14,831 nt of DNA from Asparagopsis taxiformis (GCA_030407315.1 JALQPE010001917.1:1-14831), one strand, 5' to 3'. Shown: positions 1 through 7,842, numbered from the stretch's first letter. The notes: generated by a model not told the origin, from the sequence alone. Translations and numbers: made by a program.

Positions 1-204
1 GGGGCCTCAGACAGTACTGCGAGACAGTGATTTTTACTGTCTGAGACAGTAAAAATCACTATGCGGCAAATGAAAATTAATGCCACACTTGGAGACAGTG
101 ATTTGCACTGTCTGGCAGACAGTACGGAACACTGTCTGCAGACAGTAAAAAACACTGTCTCACAGTACTGTCTGAGGCAGTGAATGGAGACAGTAAAAAT
201 TGAT
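1..204. repeat. Cluster of AGACAGT/ACTGTCT hairpin palindromes, left copy
   Basis: The stretch is almost wholly made of short inverted repeats whose arms are variants of AGACAGT and ACTGTCT around an A/T-rich centre. Positions 26-60 are a perfect 17-nt-arm palindrome with a single G at the centre (position 43). Positions 93-113 have 8-nt arms around a 5-nt loop, and 115-139 have 9-nt arms (GCAGACAGT / ACTGTCTGC) around 7 nt. More degenerate copies follow to about 200. No coding potential is visible. The same motif family returns at 390-600 and at 14325-14680. Confidence 0.9.
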
Positions 205-389
205 TTATTCAATAGTTGGATATGATGTAATTTGCTGTACTGGGCAGTGTTGGCGGATAGTGTTTTGTATTGGCCAAGGCAACATGGCCGGATAGTGAAA
301 TACGCTGCCTGGGACAACAGATGAAACCAACATGGTGCACTGTCTCAGATAGGATGAGCGGACAGTGCGCGGCCCTGCTGCAGGCAGCA
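205..389. repeat. Degenerate AGACAGT-family repeat region
   Basis: Scattered imperfect motifs such as GGGCAGTGT, GGATAGTG, GGACAGTG and ACTGTCTCAG occur at irregular spacing. They read as older, mutated members of the hairpin family on both sides. The short open frames here consist of the repeat itself and I do not regard them as genes. Confidence 0.5.
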
Positions 390-600
390 CCTGGAGACAG
401 TAATTTTTCACTGTCCTGGGCAGTACCTGGAGACAGTGATTTTCACTGTCCTGGGCAGTACCTGGAGACAGTGATTTTCACTGTCCTGGGCAGTACCTGG
501 AGACATTGATTTTCACTGCCCTGGGCAGCACTTGGAGACAGTACTTTGTGCTGCCCTGGGCAGCATCTGGAGACAGTAAAGTAGTGTCCTGATATAGTAA
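390..600. repeat. 35-bp tandem repeat, about 5.5 copies, each with an internal hairpin
   Basis: Head-to-tail copies start at 390, 426, 461, 496 and 531, with a partial copy from 566. Spacing is 35 bp (36 for the first). Each unit reads CCTGG, then a hairpin with arms GACAGTGA and TCACTGTC around TTT, then CTGGGCAGTA. Copies 2 and 3 are essentially identical. Copies 4 to 6 are progressively mutated, which suggests array growth near 430-495 and decay to the right. The open frames on both strands (for example 270-509 plus and 443-731 minus) arise because 35-bp units lack stops; they are not genes. Confidence 0.92.
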
Positions 601-1500
601 AATTCGGTGTCTGGGAGTGGTGGATGAGATGGAGCGTCATGCTGTCGTGGGCATCTTTTTGGGGTAGAAGGAGGCAGTTCTAGTGCTATGAGGATGGGGC
701 ATGGACGGTATCTACGTGGGAATGGACACAATTGTACGGCTAGGATCTTTTGTTTCGTAGTGACTATGAGCTAGAGAGAGGTACAAGCGGTAGGATAGTA
801 GAAATCTAAGGGGTGCAATATGGGAAGCTTCACTCTGGGTTTGTTTATTTGCGCAGGCTACATTGAGAGTAAACTATCCCTATGTTAAAACTACTTCTAC
901 TACAACTAACACTATTCTGACGAGTAAAACTAAAACTACTAGAAAAGTCTACAAATCTATCAACTGATTGAGCAGCATGAATAAGCTAGGAAATGAAGAA
1001 AGAAGCAAAAAATGATGTAGTGAAAGGAAACAAGTTAGTGACGTTGAATTGGAGAGGAAAACTGTTGGTTACCAGGAGAATAACGTACCTTAACAAATAC
1101 CATTGCATCCCAAATCGAAATATGTACTCACAGGCAGAGCAGAAAATAATTGGAGAAGTGGTAAGAGAGAAGAGAAATGAAAGGAGAAGTGGAAAACTCA
1201 CCGACTGGAAACCTGAGAAAACGAATAGAATACTGGGTTAGTGGCGTGAAATTGGTGACGTACCATCTATACCGCTTCCAGACCGTAATTTTTGTTGCTT
1301 CGTTTTCCGACGGATATGGAGATGGAAACAGGGATTTCCAGAATCTGTCGTTTAAGTAGTACTCTACGGGCGGAAAAGAAGTGTAGGAGAACAATAGAGG
1401 GATAATTTTGAAACAGAGCGGTGGGATGGGAGGCCCAGTAAAACGATGGCTAGAGTGCGAATTATGCTTGGAAGCACATGATCTGGCAGAAGAGGCGCAC
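601..1500. other. Stretch without a supportable gene
   Basis: No open frame here shows a family motif, and opposing frames of similar length overlap at 986-1241, as expected by chance in moderately A/T-rich DNA. The lysine-rich plus-strand frame at 993-1241 and the minus-strand frame at 1128-1502 have no recognisable domain. There is no clear repeat structure. It could be decayed flank of the retroelement remnant to the right. Confidence 0.4.
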
Positions 1501-1650
1501 ATGATCGTATCTTCGACCGCCTTTTATGGTCTAGAATGACGTCATCACTACAGAAATATAGGAAAAACACTAGCATATGGGGCATACAGGAAAGGGGGAG
1601 GTGAAGAGTAAGAAAAATGGCGCACTTTCCTGGACGAGGAGTCCGCGCTT

Positions 1651-1790
1651 ACAGTGATGATGTGGATGGTATATATCGATGACGTCATTGTATGCTCCGA
1701 GCACACTTGGCAGGCAGTCAAAGTGGGCCACGTAGATGGTGGCGGTTAGGAAAAAGCGGTGTGGAAAAAATTTTATGATTTTCATGTTGC
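1651..1790 (+). pseudogene. Ty3/gypsy-type reverse transcriptase fragment (YIDD palm motif)
   Basis: Reading from 1651 gives a peptide containing MVYIDDVIVCSEHTWQ. The Y-I-D-D box with hydrophobic flanks is the catalytic palm motif of reverse transcriptases. The context (M-V-Y-I-D-D-V-I-V followed by S and a W/F-containing segment) is typical of Ty3/gypsy elements. In the same frame, G-H-V-D, a stop at about 1747, then E-K-A and F-Y-D-F-H-V follow. This resembles the HVxxVL...EKAG...K...F region that comes after YxDD in intact elements. The fragment covers only about 45 codons of a roughly 200-residue domain. Nothing convincing of the fingers region is seen upstream, so it is a short, broken relic. 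LTRs, protease and integrase were not found. Confidence 0.6.
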
Positions 1791-2196
1791 AAGCGAGCAG
1801 TGAATCTGCATTTTAATAAATAAATGTATGCTAATTTAAGATATCACACCGAGTACGATTAAACGAGAGATCGTGTTTTCACATTGTGAATAGGGCCGAG
1901 AATATAGTATAGTATACGAGTAGGAACGACATGTATGAGAAAATCAGATTCAGTATTAGTTTTTAGAGCATCACTGCGTAATAAACGGAAATGGATACGT
2001 CTTTGACAGGTTTGTCTTGAGGGAATGCGATACAAGCAAAACCATTTTGAGTAGGTCCAGCCCGATAAAAATAGCAATAACAATAATTCAGCAGAAAGTA
2101 ATAAACATAGGACAAATAATTGTGGTGAACCAGTTCATCTGATCGAATGAACCCTGGAAAGGTTTTATAAGGGTTGAAAGTAGTGGCAGAGAAGTA
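1791..2196. other. Stretch without a supportable gene
   Basis: This is A/T-rich DNA separating the RT relic from the unknown coding remnant. Short minus-strand frames at 1859-2083 and 2088-2330 show no motif. There is no tandem repeat and no strong palindrome. Confidence 0.4.
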
Positions 2197-3537
2197 GTGG
2201 AGAAGATTAATTCTCCCTCAGCTAGCGAGACAATGATCACTACTTCCCAGTACAGTTCGCCTGAAATGCAAGTTGATCCTCGCAAAGTGAATGTCAGAAG
2301 TCGTTCACAAGTGGTTGAAGAAGTCTGCAACGATGGAGCAATTCGTGCGAACAGATTTGGTAGCAGAAAACTCGAAAGGGGTCGGGGATACTGATCATCG
2401 CATTGAACAGCGCATTTTATTCGTCCTTGTTGACTTTCATGACGACGTGATAGACAGAAGAAGTATGAGAACCAAGAACGGGATGTTTACAAACAGTTTT
2501 TATGACAACTGGAATATGCTACGGGGGCAAAGGCAATTCATCTTACCAAGGCCGAAGAGGAAAGAGAACGGAGTCGTATGACCCCAGAGAAATATAACAA
2601 GCAGCTGTTATTGGGGCAAAAAGGAAAAGAGTAAGAATCTATTGTCGCAGAAGTAGAACAGGAAGTTTCTGCTCTTGTGGAGCAAGAACAGGAAATCACT
2701 CCAATTGTCGTGGCTGAAGAGTTGATCCTGCTGTTGCCGAAGCGGTAGAAGAGGCACCTCTCAGAACCTCAAAAGAAGCAGCAGACTGTTGCTTGCTGCA
2801 GCAAGAGTCGGAGAACAGAAACGTCCTGCTAAACGTTTTGCTGTGCTCCAAAAAGAACAGGAGCGTCGTGCTAGGATAACTCTCCGGGAAGGATTGTCAG
2901 AGAAGATCGTCCTAAGGGAAGGAAACATAGAAGCGATACGCAAAGCGTGGAAATCAACTTGGACAATAGTGATTGCATGGACATAGACCCGGCTGGAAAA
3001 GGAGACCATGTTGAAGTTGTGCAGAACCGCTCTGTGATACTGAAACTTCGAATCAGGACGCCAGAAATTAACAGCACTAGCCCGGATAAGGAAGGAAATG
3101 AAGATGCTGAAGTGGACGAGGATAAATCGGGAAGAAGCAGGAGTTCTGGTGGAAGCGATGAAAACAAGTCCAGGTTGGATAAGAAGCGAAAAAGATAACC
3201 CAAGATGCTCTGAACCCGGTATGCCTGATAAAAAATGAGACTGAGCCTCCCCGGGAAAAGAATAGGAGATTCAATGCAGGGAACGAACGACTGGAGAAGA
3301 AGTACTACTTTTCACTGATGAGCGAGAAAACTCCCTTTCAGACGGCACATCTGCTGAAAAACAATTTGAGAAGTTGCCTTTATGCATTCCTTCCAGCTGG
3401 AGAGTGAAGTATTGTATCGCAGGAGATATAAAATACTAAGTTCGTTATGAGCAAGAGAGGAAACGATGGCGGGCGGTACTGGAATAGAACAAGAAGGCGA
3501 TGAGCGTAATGACGCAGTCGTCTTCGTCTGCAACAAT
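2197..3537 (+). pseudogene. Unrecognised charged-protein pseudogene with stops and frame shifts
   Basis: Protein-like reading continues on the plus strand for about 1.3 kb but changes frame. Frame-1 text runs 2197-2394, then again from about 2461 to 2735 through a TGA (about 2503) and a TAA (about 2632). Frame 2 carries about 2762-2986 (basic, with KEQERRARITLREGL), and frame 1 carries 2947-3195. Frame 3 from 3201 runs to a stop near 3420 (with EPPREKNRRF and MSEKTPFQTAHLL). A final segment reaches 3537. The inferred product is glutamate/lysine/arginine-rich. It has an acidic patch followed by a serine-rich stretch and a basic D-K-K-R-K-R end at about 3180-3195, which could be a nuclear localisation signal. 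I recognise no family. It could be a host nuclear protein relic or a transposon accessory protein. Introns instead of frame shifts are possible, but no convincing splice-site pairs were seen. Confidence 0.5.
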
Positions 3538-3539
3538 TG

Positions 3540-3575
3540 AGAGAATGAGGAAGGCTTAAGCCTTCCTCATTCTCT
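3540..3575. repeat. Perfect 36-bp palindrome
   Basis: The arm AGAGAATGAGGAAGGCTT (3540-3557) is followed immediately by its exact reverse complement (3558-3575) with no spacer. It lies two bases after the last coding-like codon of the unknown pseudogene and just before the satellite region. A stem-loop terminator role is possible in principle, but the zero-base loop and lack of a U tract argue against it. Its sequence is unrelated to the other palindromes in the window. Confidence 0.95.
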
Positions 3576-3589
3576 GTAATTACAGCAGT

Positions 3590-3759
3590 GGCAGTTTCGA
3601 CGGAGCGCTGACAGAAAAGTCATGGTAGCGATCGTAGCTATGACTTTGCTGTGAGGCAACAGATCATTACAACAGTCACGATTTTCTTACCCCGTATAAA
3701 AATTCTTGGTAATTTTTTACCCGTAAAAATTCTGCCGCCAATGTAATGGCAACGGTTCC
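3590..3759. repeat. Partial, diverged copy of the fold-back module (unit 0)
   Basis: It contains a decayed palindrome around 3607-3657 (GACAGAAAAGTCAT...ATGACTTTGCTGTGAG). This is followed by CATTACAACAG, two TTACCC/GGTAAA-like stretches, and CAATGTAATGG. The element order is the same as in the modules starting at 3760, 4682 and 5585. The rest of a unit body is missing because unit 1 begins directly after it. Confidence 0.7.
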
Positions 3760-3871
3760 TTACAGAAAAGCCATCGTTACGATGACTTTGCTGTAAGGAA
3801 ACAAATCATTACAGCAGCCATAATTTTTACCCGGTAAAATATTCTTCGGCCACTGTAATGGAGACCTTTCC

Positions 3872-3908
3872 TTACAGCAAAGTCATCGTAACGATGACTT
3901 TGCTGTAA
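3872..3908. repeat. 37-bp palindrome, unit 1 right copy
   Basis: Perfect inverted repeat: the 18-nt arm TTACAGCAAAGTCATCGT, one central base, then its exact reverse complement. It closes the fold-back module of unit 1. With the left palindrome at 3760-3796 it flanks CATTACAG...CTGTAATG and TTTACCCGGTAAA, making the whole module symmetric. Confidence 0.97.
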
Positions 3909-4270
3909 GCATCTATTCTAGACTGCTTCTGCTGTAAGCGGTTGGGAGTTTAGTCACTCTCCCCTTGGGAAGGATAGGAAGGGAAGTGTGAGGTCGGGAA
4001 CATCGCGAGCGGTTGGTTGGACGGGTGTTGACGGCTCTGGGGAGCACTCTGCGTTACGCTCAACCGGGTCTGAGCTGGCTGCAATACATGATATCGCAGC
4101 AAGAGTGCACAAAATTGTGTGCCACCATTTTCTCGGCAGAGACTCGGACGGCCGATATCCGACCTCGCTGAAAAGAGCTAGAAAAGGTCTGGAGTACATC
4201 CCAGACCGCTGGAAAGGTACTATCAGAAGTTTTCCTGAGCATGCGGGGGGCTTTCCTCACCGAAATCGAG

Positions 4271-4310
4271 CATAGCGGTTAACCGCTATGGTCGCAGAAT
4301 TCTGCGACCA
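4271..4310. repeat. Twin perfect palindromes, overlapping by two bases
   Basis: Positions 4271-4290 are a perfect 20-bp palindrome (CATAGCGGTTAACCGCTATG). Positions 4289-4310 are a perfect 22-bp palindrome (half-site TGGTCGCAGAA and its complement). They share the bases at 4289-4290. Homologous positions in units 2 (about 5199-5230) and 3 (about 6260-6290) begin with the same GCATAG but are not palindromic, so the palindromes are particular to this copy. Confidence 0.95.
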
Positions 4311-4681
4311 AAGCTTACTCATGAAGGAGGTAGGGTGCTGGGTACCACACCAACCATAGCTACTTACATTTGCAGTGTACTCTAGCGATCTGCTTAGTAT
4401 TCTACTTCCTCACTGTACAATGATTTTCAGGAAGTAGGATATGCTCTGGGCCTAGCACGGGAGAGGAAGAAGGAAGGGTAGGCATGCAGAAGTATAGAGG
4501 CAGTAGTATGTGAAGACTATGGCAGTGGTAGAGAAGTATTTCATGCACCAAAGGGGCGGGCAGAGTGACACTAGAGACGCGGTGCGCAGGGCGAAGGGAG
4601 GTGGAGATGATGGAGGACAACAGACATGAGAGCGAGGGTTGAGACCAACGGCTCACAGATGGAGCAGTTTACTAGGGATGC

Positions 4682-5584
4682 TTACAGCAAATTCATCGTT
4701 ACGATGACTTTGCTGTAAGGAAACAAATCATTACAGTAGCCATGGTTTCTTTACCCGGTAAAAAGTTCTTCGGCCACTGTAATGAAAACGTTTTTCTTAC
4801 AGCAAAGTCATCGTAACGATGACTTTGCTGTAAGCATCCCTGGTAAACTGCCTCAGCTGTAAGCGGCTGGGAGCCTGGTCCCTACCTCACCTTGGAAGGG
4901 TGAGCAAGGAATTGTGAAGCCGGAAAACATGGCAAAGGGATGGTTTGAACGGCTATTGGCGGCGTTGGGGAGCACTCTGCGTCGTGCTCACCTAATCTGT
5001 GCTGGGTACCCTGCCTGGTACAGCGGCGCAGGAGTGCACAAAACTTGAAACACAATTTTGTCAACAGTGAAATTCTGACTGTCGAAACTCAACCTCCCTA
5101 AAATGAACTAGAGCTGGTGTGAGCACCTCCACGACGTCTGGAAAGGTACTGACAGCACGTTTTCAGAGCATGGGCGAAGCTGTCCTCTCTGAGAGCAAGC
5201 ATAGAGTATCCGTGGCCAGATTCTATTCCTGGTGCCATGTGGCACAGTGGCCACACCAAATTGCCCTTTTTAGCACACTATAGATTTGTGCTACTAGGAA
5301 TCTAGCTGTCTTCTATACTAATATAGTTGGTAAGCAGGCAAGCCTAGGATTGTAGGACTATCAGGAAGGATGGGAGGGTAGCTACGCAGCAACATGAAGG
5401 GGATAGTATGAGTAGACTATGGCGGTGGTAGACAAGGATTCCACTCACCGAAGGGTCGGCTGGAGTGACGCCGGAGTCGACACAGGAAGGGAGGTTGGGA
5501 TAGGCTGGGATAAAGCAGGATAAGATACATGAGAGAGAGGGTGAAGCAAGACCGCTTACAGCTGAGGCCGTTTACCACGGGTGC
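4682..5584. repeat. Large tandem repeat unit 2 (about 903 bp)
   Basis: This is the second copy, with palindromes at 4682-4718 (one mismatched position) and 4797-4833 (perfect). The segment between them is the shared CATTACAG / TTTACCCGGTAAA / CTGTAATG core. The body matches unit 3 closely: GCATCCCTGGTAAACTGCCTC, CAGCTGTAAGCGGCTGG, GGAAGGGTGAG, GGAATTGTGAAG. It also matches through AGCATAGA, CTAGGAATCTAG, AAGCCTAGGATTG and the purine-rich end. Unit 2 has its own small hairpin GTGCCA-TG-TGGCAC at 5232-5245, where unit 3 has GTGCT...AGCAC. Confidence 0.87.
4797..4833. repeat. 37-bp palindrome, unit 2 right copy
   Basis: Exact 18-nt arms around a single base, identical to 3872-3908. Identity between these two copies contrasts with the diverged unit bodies, so the palindrome is either constrained or homogenised. 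Confidence 0.96.
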
Positions 5585-6620
5585 TGACAGCAAAGTCATC
5601 GTTGCGATGACTTTGCTGTAAGAAAAGAAAACATTACAGCAGGCACGATTTTTTACCCGGTAAAATTCTTCGCCCACTGTAATGTTTCCTTTTCTTACAG
5701 TAGTCATCGTAACGATTTTTTAAGTACCCAGTAGCCACGATTTTTTCCCGGTAAAATTCTTGGTGATTTTTTCACCCGGTAAAATCCTTCGCCCACTGTA
5801 ATGTTTTCTTTTCTTACAGTAAAGTCATCGTAACGATGACTTTGCTGTAAGCATCCCAGGTAAACTGCCTCAGCTGTAAGCGGCTGGTACCTTGGTCCCT
5901 CTCTCACCTTGGGAAGGGTGAGATAGGAATTGTGAAGTCGGGAACATTGTGGAAGGATGGTTTCGACGGCTTCGGGCGGCTTTGAAGAGCAATCTGTGTC
6001 TTGTTCACCCGGCCTAAACTGCCTAAAATATTCAGTATTGCGAGAGGAGCACGCAAAATTACAACCACCATGGTGGTGGGAAAATGCATTTTCTCACGAC
6101 AGAGATTCTCAGAATCTCTGTCGTGAGAAAATGCAAGCTGGCGGTCGAAACTCAAACTCGTTAAAATGGACTAGAGTTGGTGTGAACACCTCCAGGACCT
6201 CTGGAAAGGTACTACCTGCACATTTTCCGAGGCTACAAGAAGCTGGTCTCTCCAATATCAAGCATAGATTATCGATGCGCAAAATCTACTCCTGGTGCTG
6301 TGTAGCACATTGACTATACAAAACCGTCCGTTTCCGGTTATAATAAACTATACTCTCAAGTAGCTAGGAATCTAGATATTCACTTTACATCGATGGTTAT
6401 GAAGTAGGTTAGCCTAGGATTGAAGGACAGAAGGTAAAGGATAGGATGGTAGGCATGGGGTAAAATGAAGGTGGTGGTATGAGTAGAATATGGAAGTGGT
6501 AGACAGGCATTTAATGCACAGGAGGGGCGTGTGAAGTGACACCAGAGGCGCAGTGCGTCACAGGAAGGGAGACTGGAATGATGAAGGAGAACTAGAGACA
6601 TGAGAGATAGGTTGTTTAGG
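5585..6620. repeat. Large tandem repeat unit 3 (about 1.0 kb)
   Basis: This third copy starts with a palindrome at 5585-5621. It has a partly duplicated module core: a broken palindrome at about 5690-5720, a second set of TTTACCCGGTAAA-type sequence, and CACTGTAATG twice. The right palindrome is at 5814-5850 (one mismatch). The body aligns with unit 2 to about 6610, where GACATGAGAGATAGG matches the unit ends at about 4622 and 5528. Extra length comes from the core duplication and a palindromic expansion at 6064-6135. The right boundary is approximate. Confidence 0.85.
6064..6135. repeat. Chain of three palindromes, including a 51-bp hairpin
   Basis: Three inverted repeats follow each other: 6064-6077 (ACCACCATGGTGGT, perfect), 6080-6093 (GAAAATGCATTTTC, perfect) and 6085-6135. 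The last has 25-nt perfect arms around a single C at 6110; each arm runs from TGCATTTTC to the GATTCT next to the centre. Unit 1 has the single-arm version at about 4109-4150 (CCACCATTTTCTCGGCAGAG), without an inverted copy. The second arms are therefore likely additions. Confidence 0.95.
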
Positions 6621-6639
6621 CATGCTTCTGGCTCTATTA

Positions 6640-7502
6640 TATAACTACATTGCTCCTCTATAGACTACGCAATCCATTCCAGCAGTTCTAGTTAAAAATG
6701 GACTATATGGATGTTTCATTTCAATATCAGCATTGTGCAGTTGAGCCTCTTCAAGGTCCGAAAACTTGTCCAGAGTACGCTTCCAAGCCACTTGAAGGCA
6801 TCCAGAACATTTGCACTTCGTTCTTACAAAGTTCAATTTTGGCCATCACATCTCCAGTTGTGGGAGTCTGGTGACCAAAAACCGATGCATTCTGGAATCA
6901 CTACAACGCAAGTCAGCAGCTTTACGGACGCATAAAACACTTTTCCGTACTCCCTAGAGCCACTCCAGCCCTAACGGATCACTTGCACTTCGTTCCGACA
7001 AAAGTTCAATTTGGGCCATCACATCTCCAGTTGTGAGAATCTGGCTAGCAAAAATTAGTGAACTCCAGAAGCTCTACCTCGCAAGCCACCAGCTTTCAGG
7101 GCGAATAAAACCGGTTACAGTACTCCCCAGACCCACTCCAACCCTCCCAGACCACTTGCACTTCGTTCTGCCAAAGTTCAATTTTGGCCATCACATCTCC
7201 AGTTGTGGGAATCTGGTGACTAAAAATCGTTGCATTCTGTCAGCCCTAATGCGCAAGCCAGCAGCTTTACGAACTCATAGAACACTTTTCCATACTCCCT
7301 AGAGCCACTCCAACCCTTACAGACCACTTGCACATCATTCGGACAAAGTTCAATTTTGACCATCACATCTCCAGTTGTGAGAATCTGATGACCAAAAATC
7401 GATGAATTCTACTAGCCCCTCCACGCAAGCGAGAAGCTTTGAGTGCAATTAAAACAAGTTTTAGTGCTCCCTAGAACCACCCCAACCCTTTCAGACCACT
7501 TT
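6640..7502. repeat. 172-bp tandem satellite, four full copies plus a decayed one
   Basis: The landmark GCACTTCGTTC recurs at 6813, 6985, 7158 and (as GCACATCATTC) 7330, with the next unit lost at 7503. Spacing is 172-173 bp. Each monomer contains AAAGTTCAATTTTGGCCATC, ACATCTCCAGTTGTG, a variable middle, CAGCTTT, and ACTCCCTAGAGCCACTCCAA. A more diverged partial copy runs from about 6640 to 6812. The period is not a multiple of three and stops occur in all frames, so it is non-coding. The monomer length is near that of many nucleosome-sized satellites. Confidence 0.93.
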
Positions 7503-7600
7503 GCAGCCTTTTCGCGGGGTCCGAAATCGTCTCCTTCTTCCCGAGTGAGAACATCAGTCCCTCTCATATGCTTACAGAGAAGTTGGTGTTACCATGGTTC

Positions 7601-7830
7601 TTACAGCAAAGTCATCGTTACGATGACTTTGCTGTAATGTTTGTTTTCTTACAGCAAAGTCATCGTTACGATGACTTTGCTGTAATGTTTTGTTTTCTAC
7701 AGCAAAGTCATCGTTACGATGACTTTGCTGTAATGTTTGTTTTTCTTACAGCAAAGTCATCGTTACGATGACTTTGCTGTAATGTTTTCTTTTCTTACAG
7801 CAAAGTCATCGTTAAATGACTTTGCTGTAA
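7601..7830. repeat. Five-copy 48-bp array of the TTACAGCAAAG palindrome
   Basis: Palindromes lie at 7601-7637, 7649-7685, 7697-7733, 7746-7782 and 7795-7830. They are separated by 11-12 bases of TGTTTGTTTTC-type sequence. The first, second and fourth are exact 37-bp copies of those in the 0.9-kb units. The third has one changed arm base, and the last lost bases at its centre. The spacer matches the TGTTTTCTTTTC found before the right palindrome of unit 3, so the array looks like amplification of that module edge. A plus-strand open frame at 7568-7771 translates the repeat as a 16-residue period and is not taken as a gene. Confidence 0.95.
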
Positions 7831-7842
7831 GTACCTGGGTAA

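Larger units (their letters stand above)
3760..4681. repeat. Large tandem repeat unit 1 (about 922 bp)
   Basis: It begins with a palindrome at 3760-3796 (near-perfect: one arm has mutations) and ends where the next palindrome starts at 4682. Landmarks shared with units 2 and 3, in order, are: second palindrome 3872-3908, GCTGTAAGCGG, TTGGGAAGG, GAGGTCGGGAACAT, GGGGAGCACTCTGCG, GCGTTACGCTC region, CTGGAAAGGTACT, AGCATAG, a purine-rich tract with GGCAGTGGTAGA, and GACATGAGAG. No reading frame is conserved between units, so this is non-coding repeat DNA. It uniquely carries the twin palindromes at 4271-4310. Confidence 0.85.

Noticed and set aside
390..600. CRISPR-like array
   Set aside because: The units are contiguous 35-bp repeats with no unique spacers. 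The hairpins are part of a eukaryotic-style minisatellite, and no cas-like genes are present.
270..731. Overlapping open frames in the left repeat array
   Set aside because: They consist of the 35-bp tandem repeat read in different frames on both strands; there is no independent coding evidence.
1536..1688. Two ATGACGTCAT (CRE-like) sites at 1536-1545 and 1679-1688
   Set aside because: The second is explained by the codons of the RT motif IDDVI, and the first lies in unannotated decayed sequence. Two 10-bp matches do not support a regulatory call.
2626..2655. Possible 20-nt mini-intron starting GTAAGAATC and ending CGCAG
   Set aside because: Removing it leads straight into a TAG in the reading, and such tiny introns are known from few lineages. 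Simple stop-codon decay is more economical.
3540..3575. Transcription terminator
   Set aside because: The stem would have no loop and there is no following T-run. In a eukaryotic context a perfect palindrome of this size is better listed as a repeat.
5957..6313. Plus-strand open frame of 118 codons in unit 3
   Set aside because: It crosses the 51-bp palindrome and is not conserved in the paralogous units 1 and 2, so it is chance openness in repeat DNA.
7568..7771. Plus-strand open frame encoding a repeated 16-residue peptide
   Set aside because: It is the translation of the 48-bp palindrome array. Openness follows from a stop-free unit whose length is a multiple of three, and one spacer already shifts the phase.
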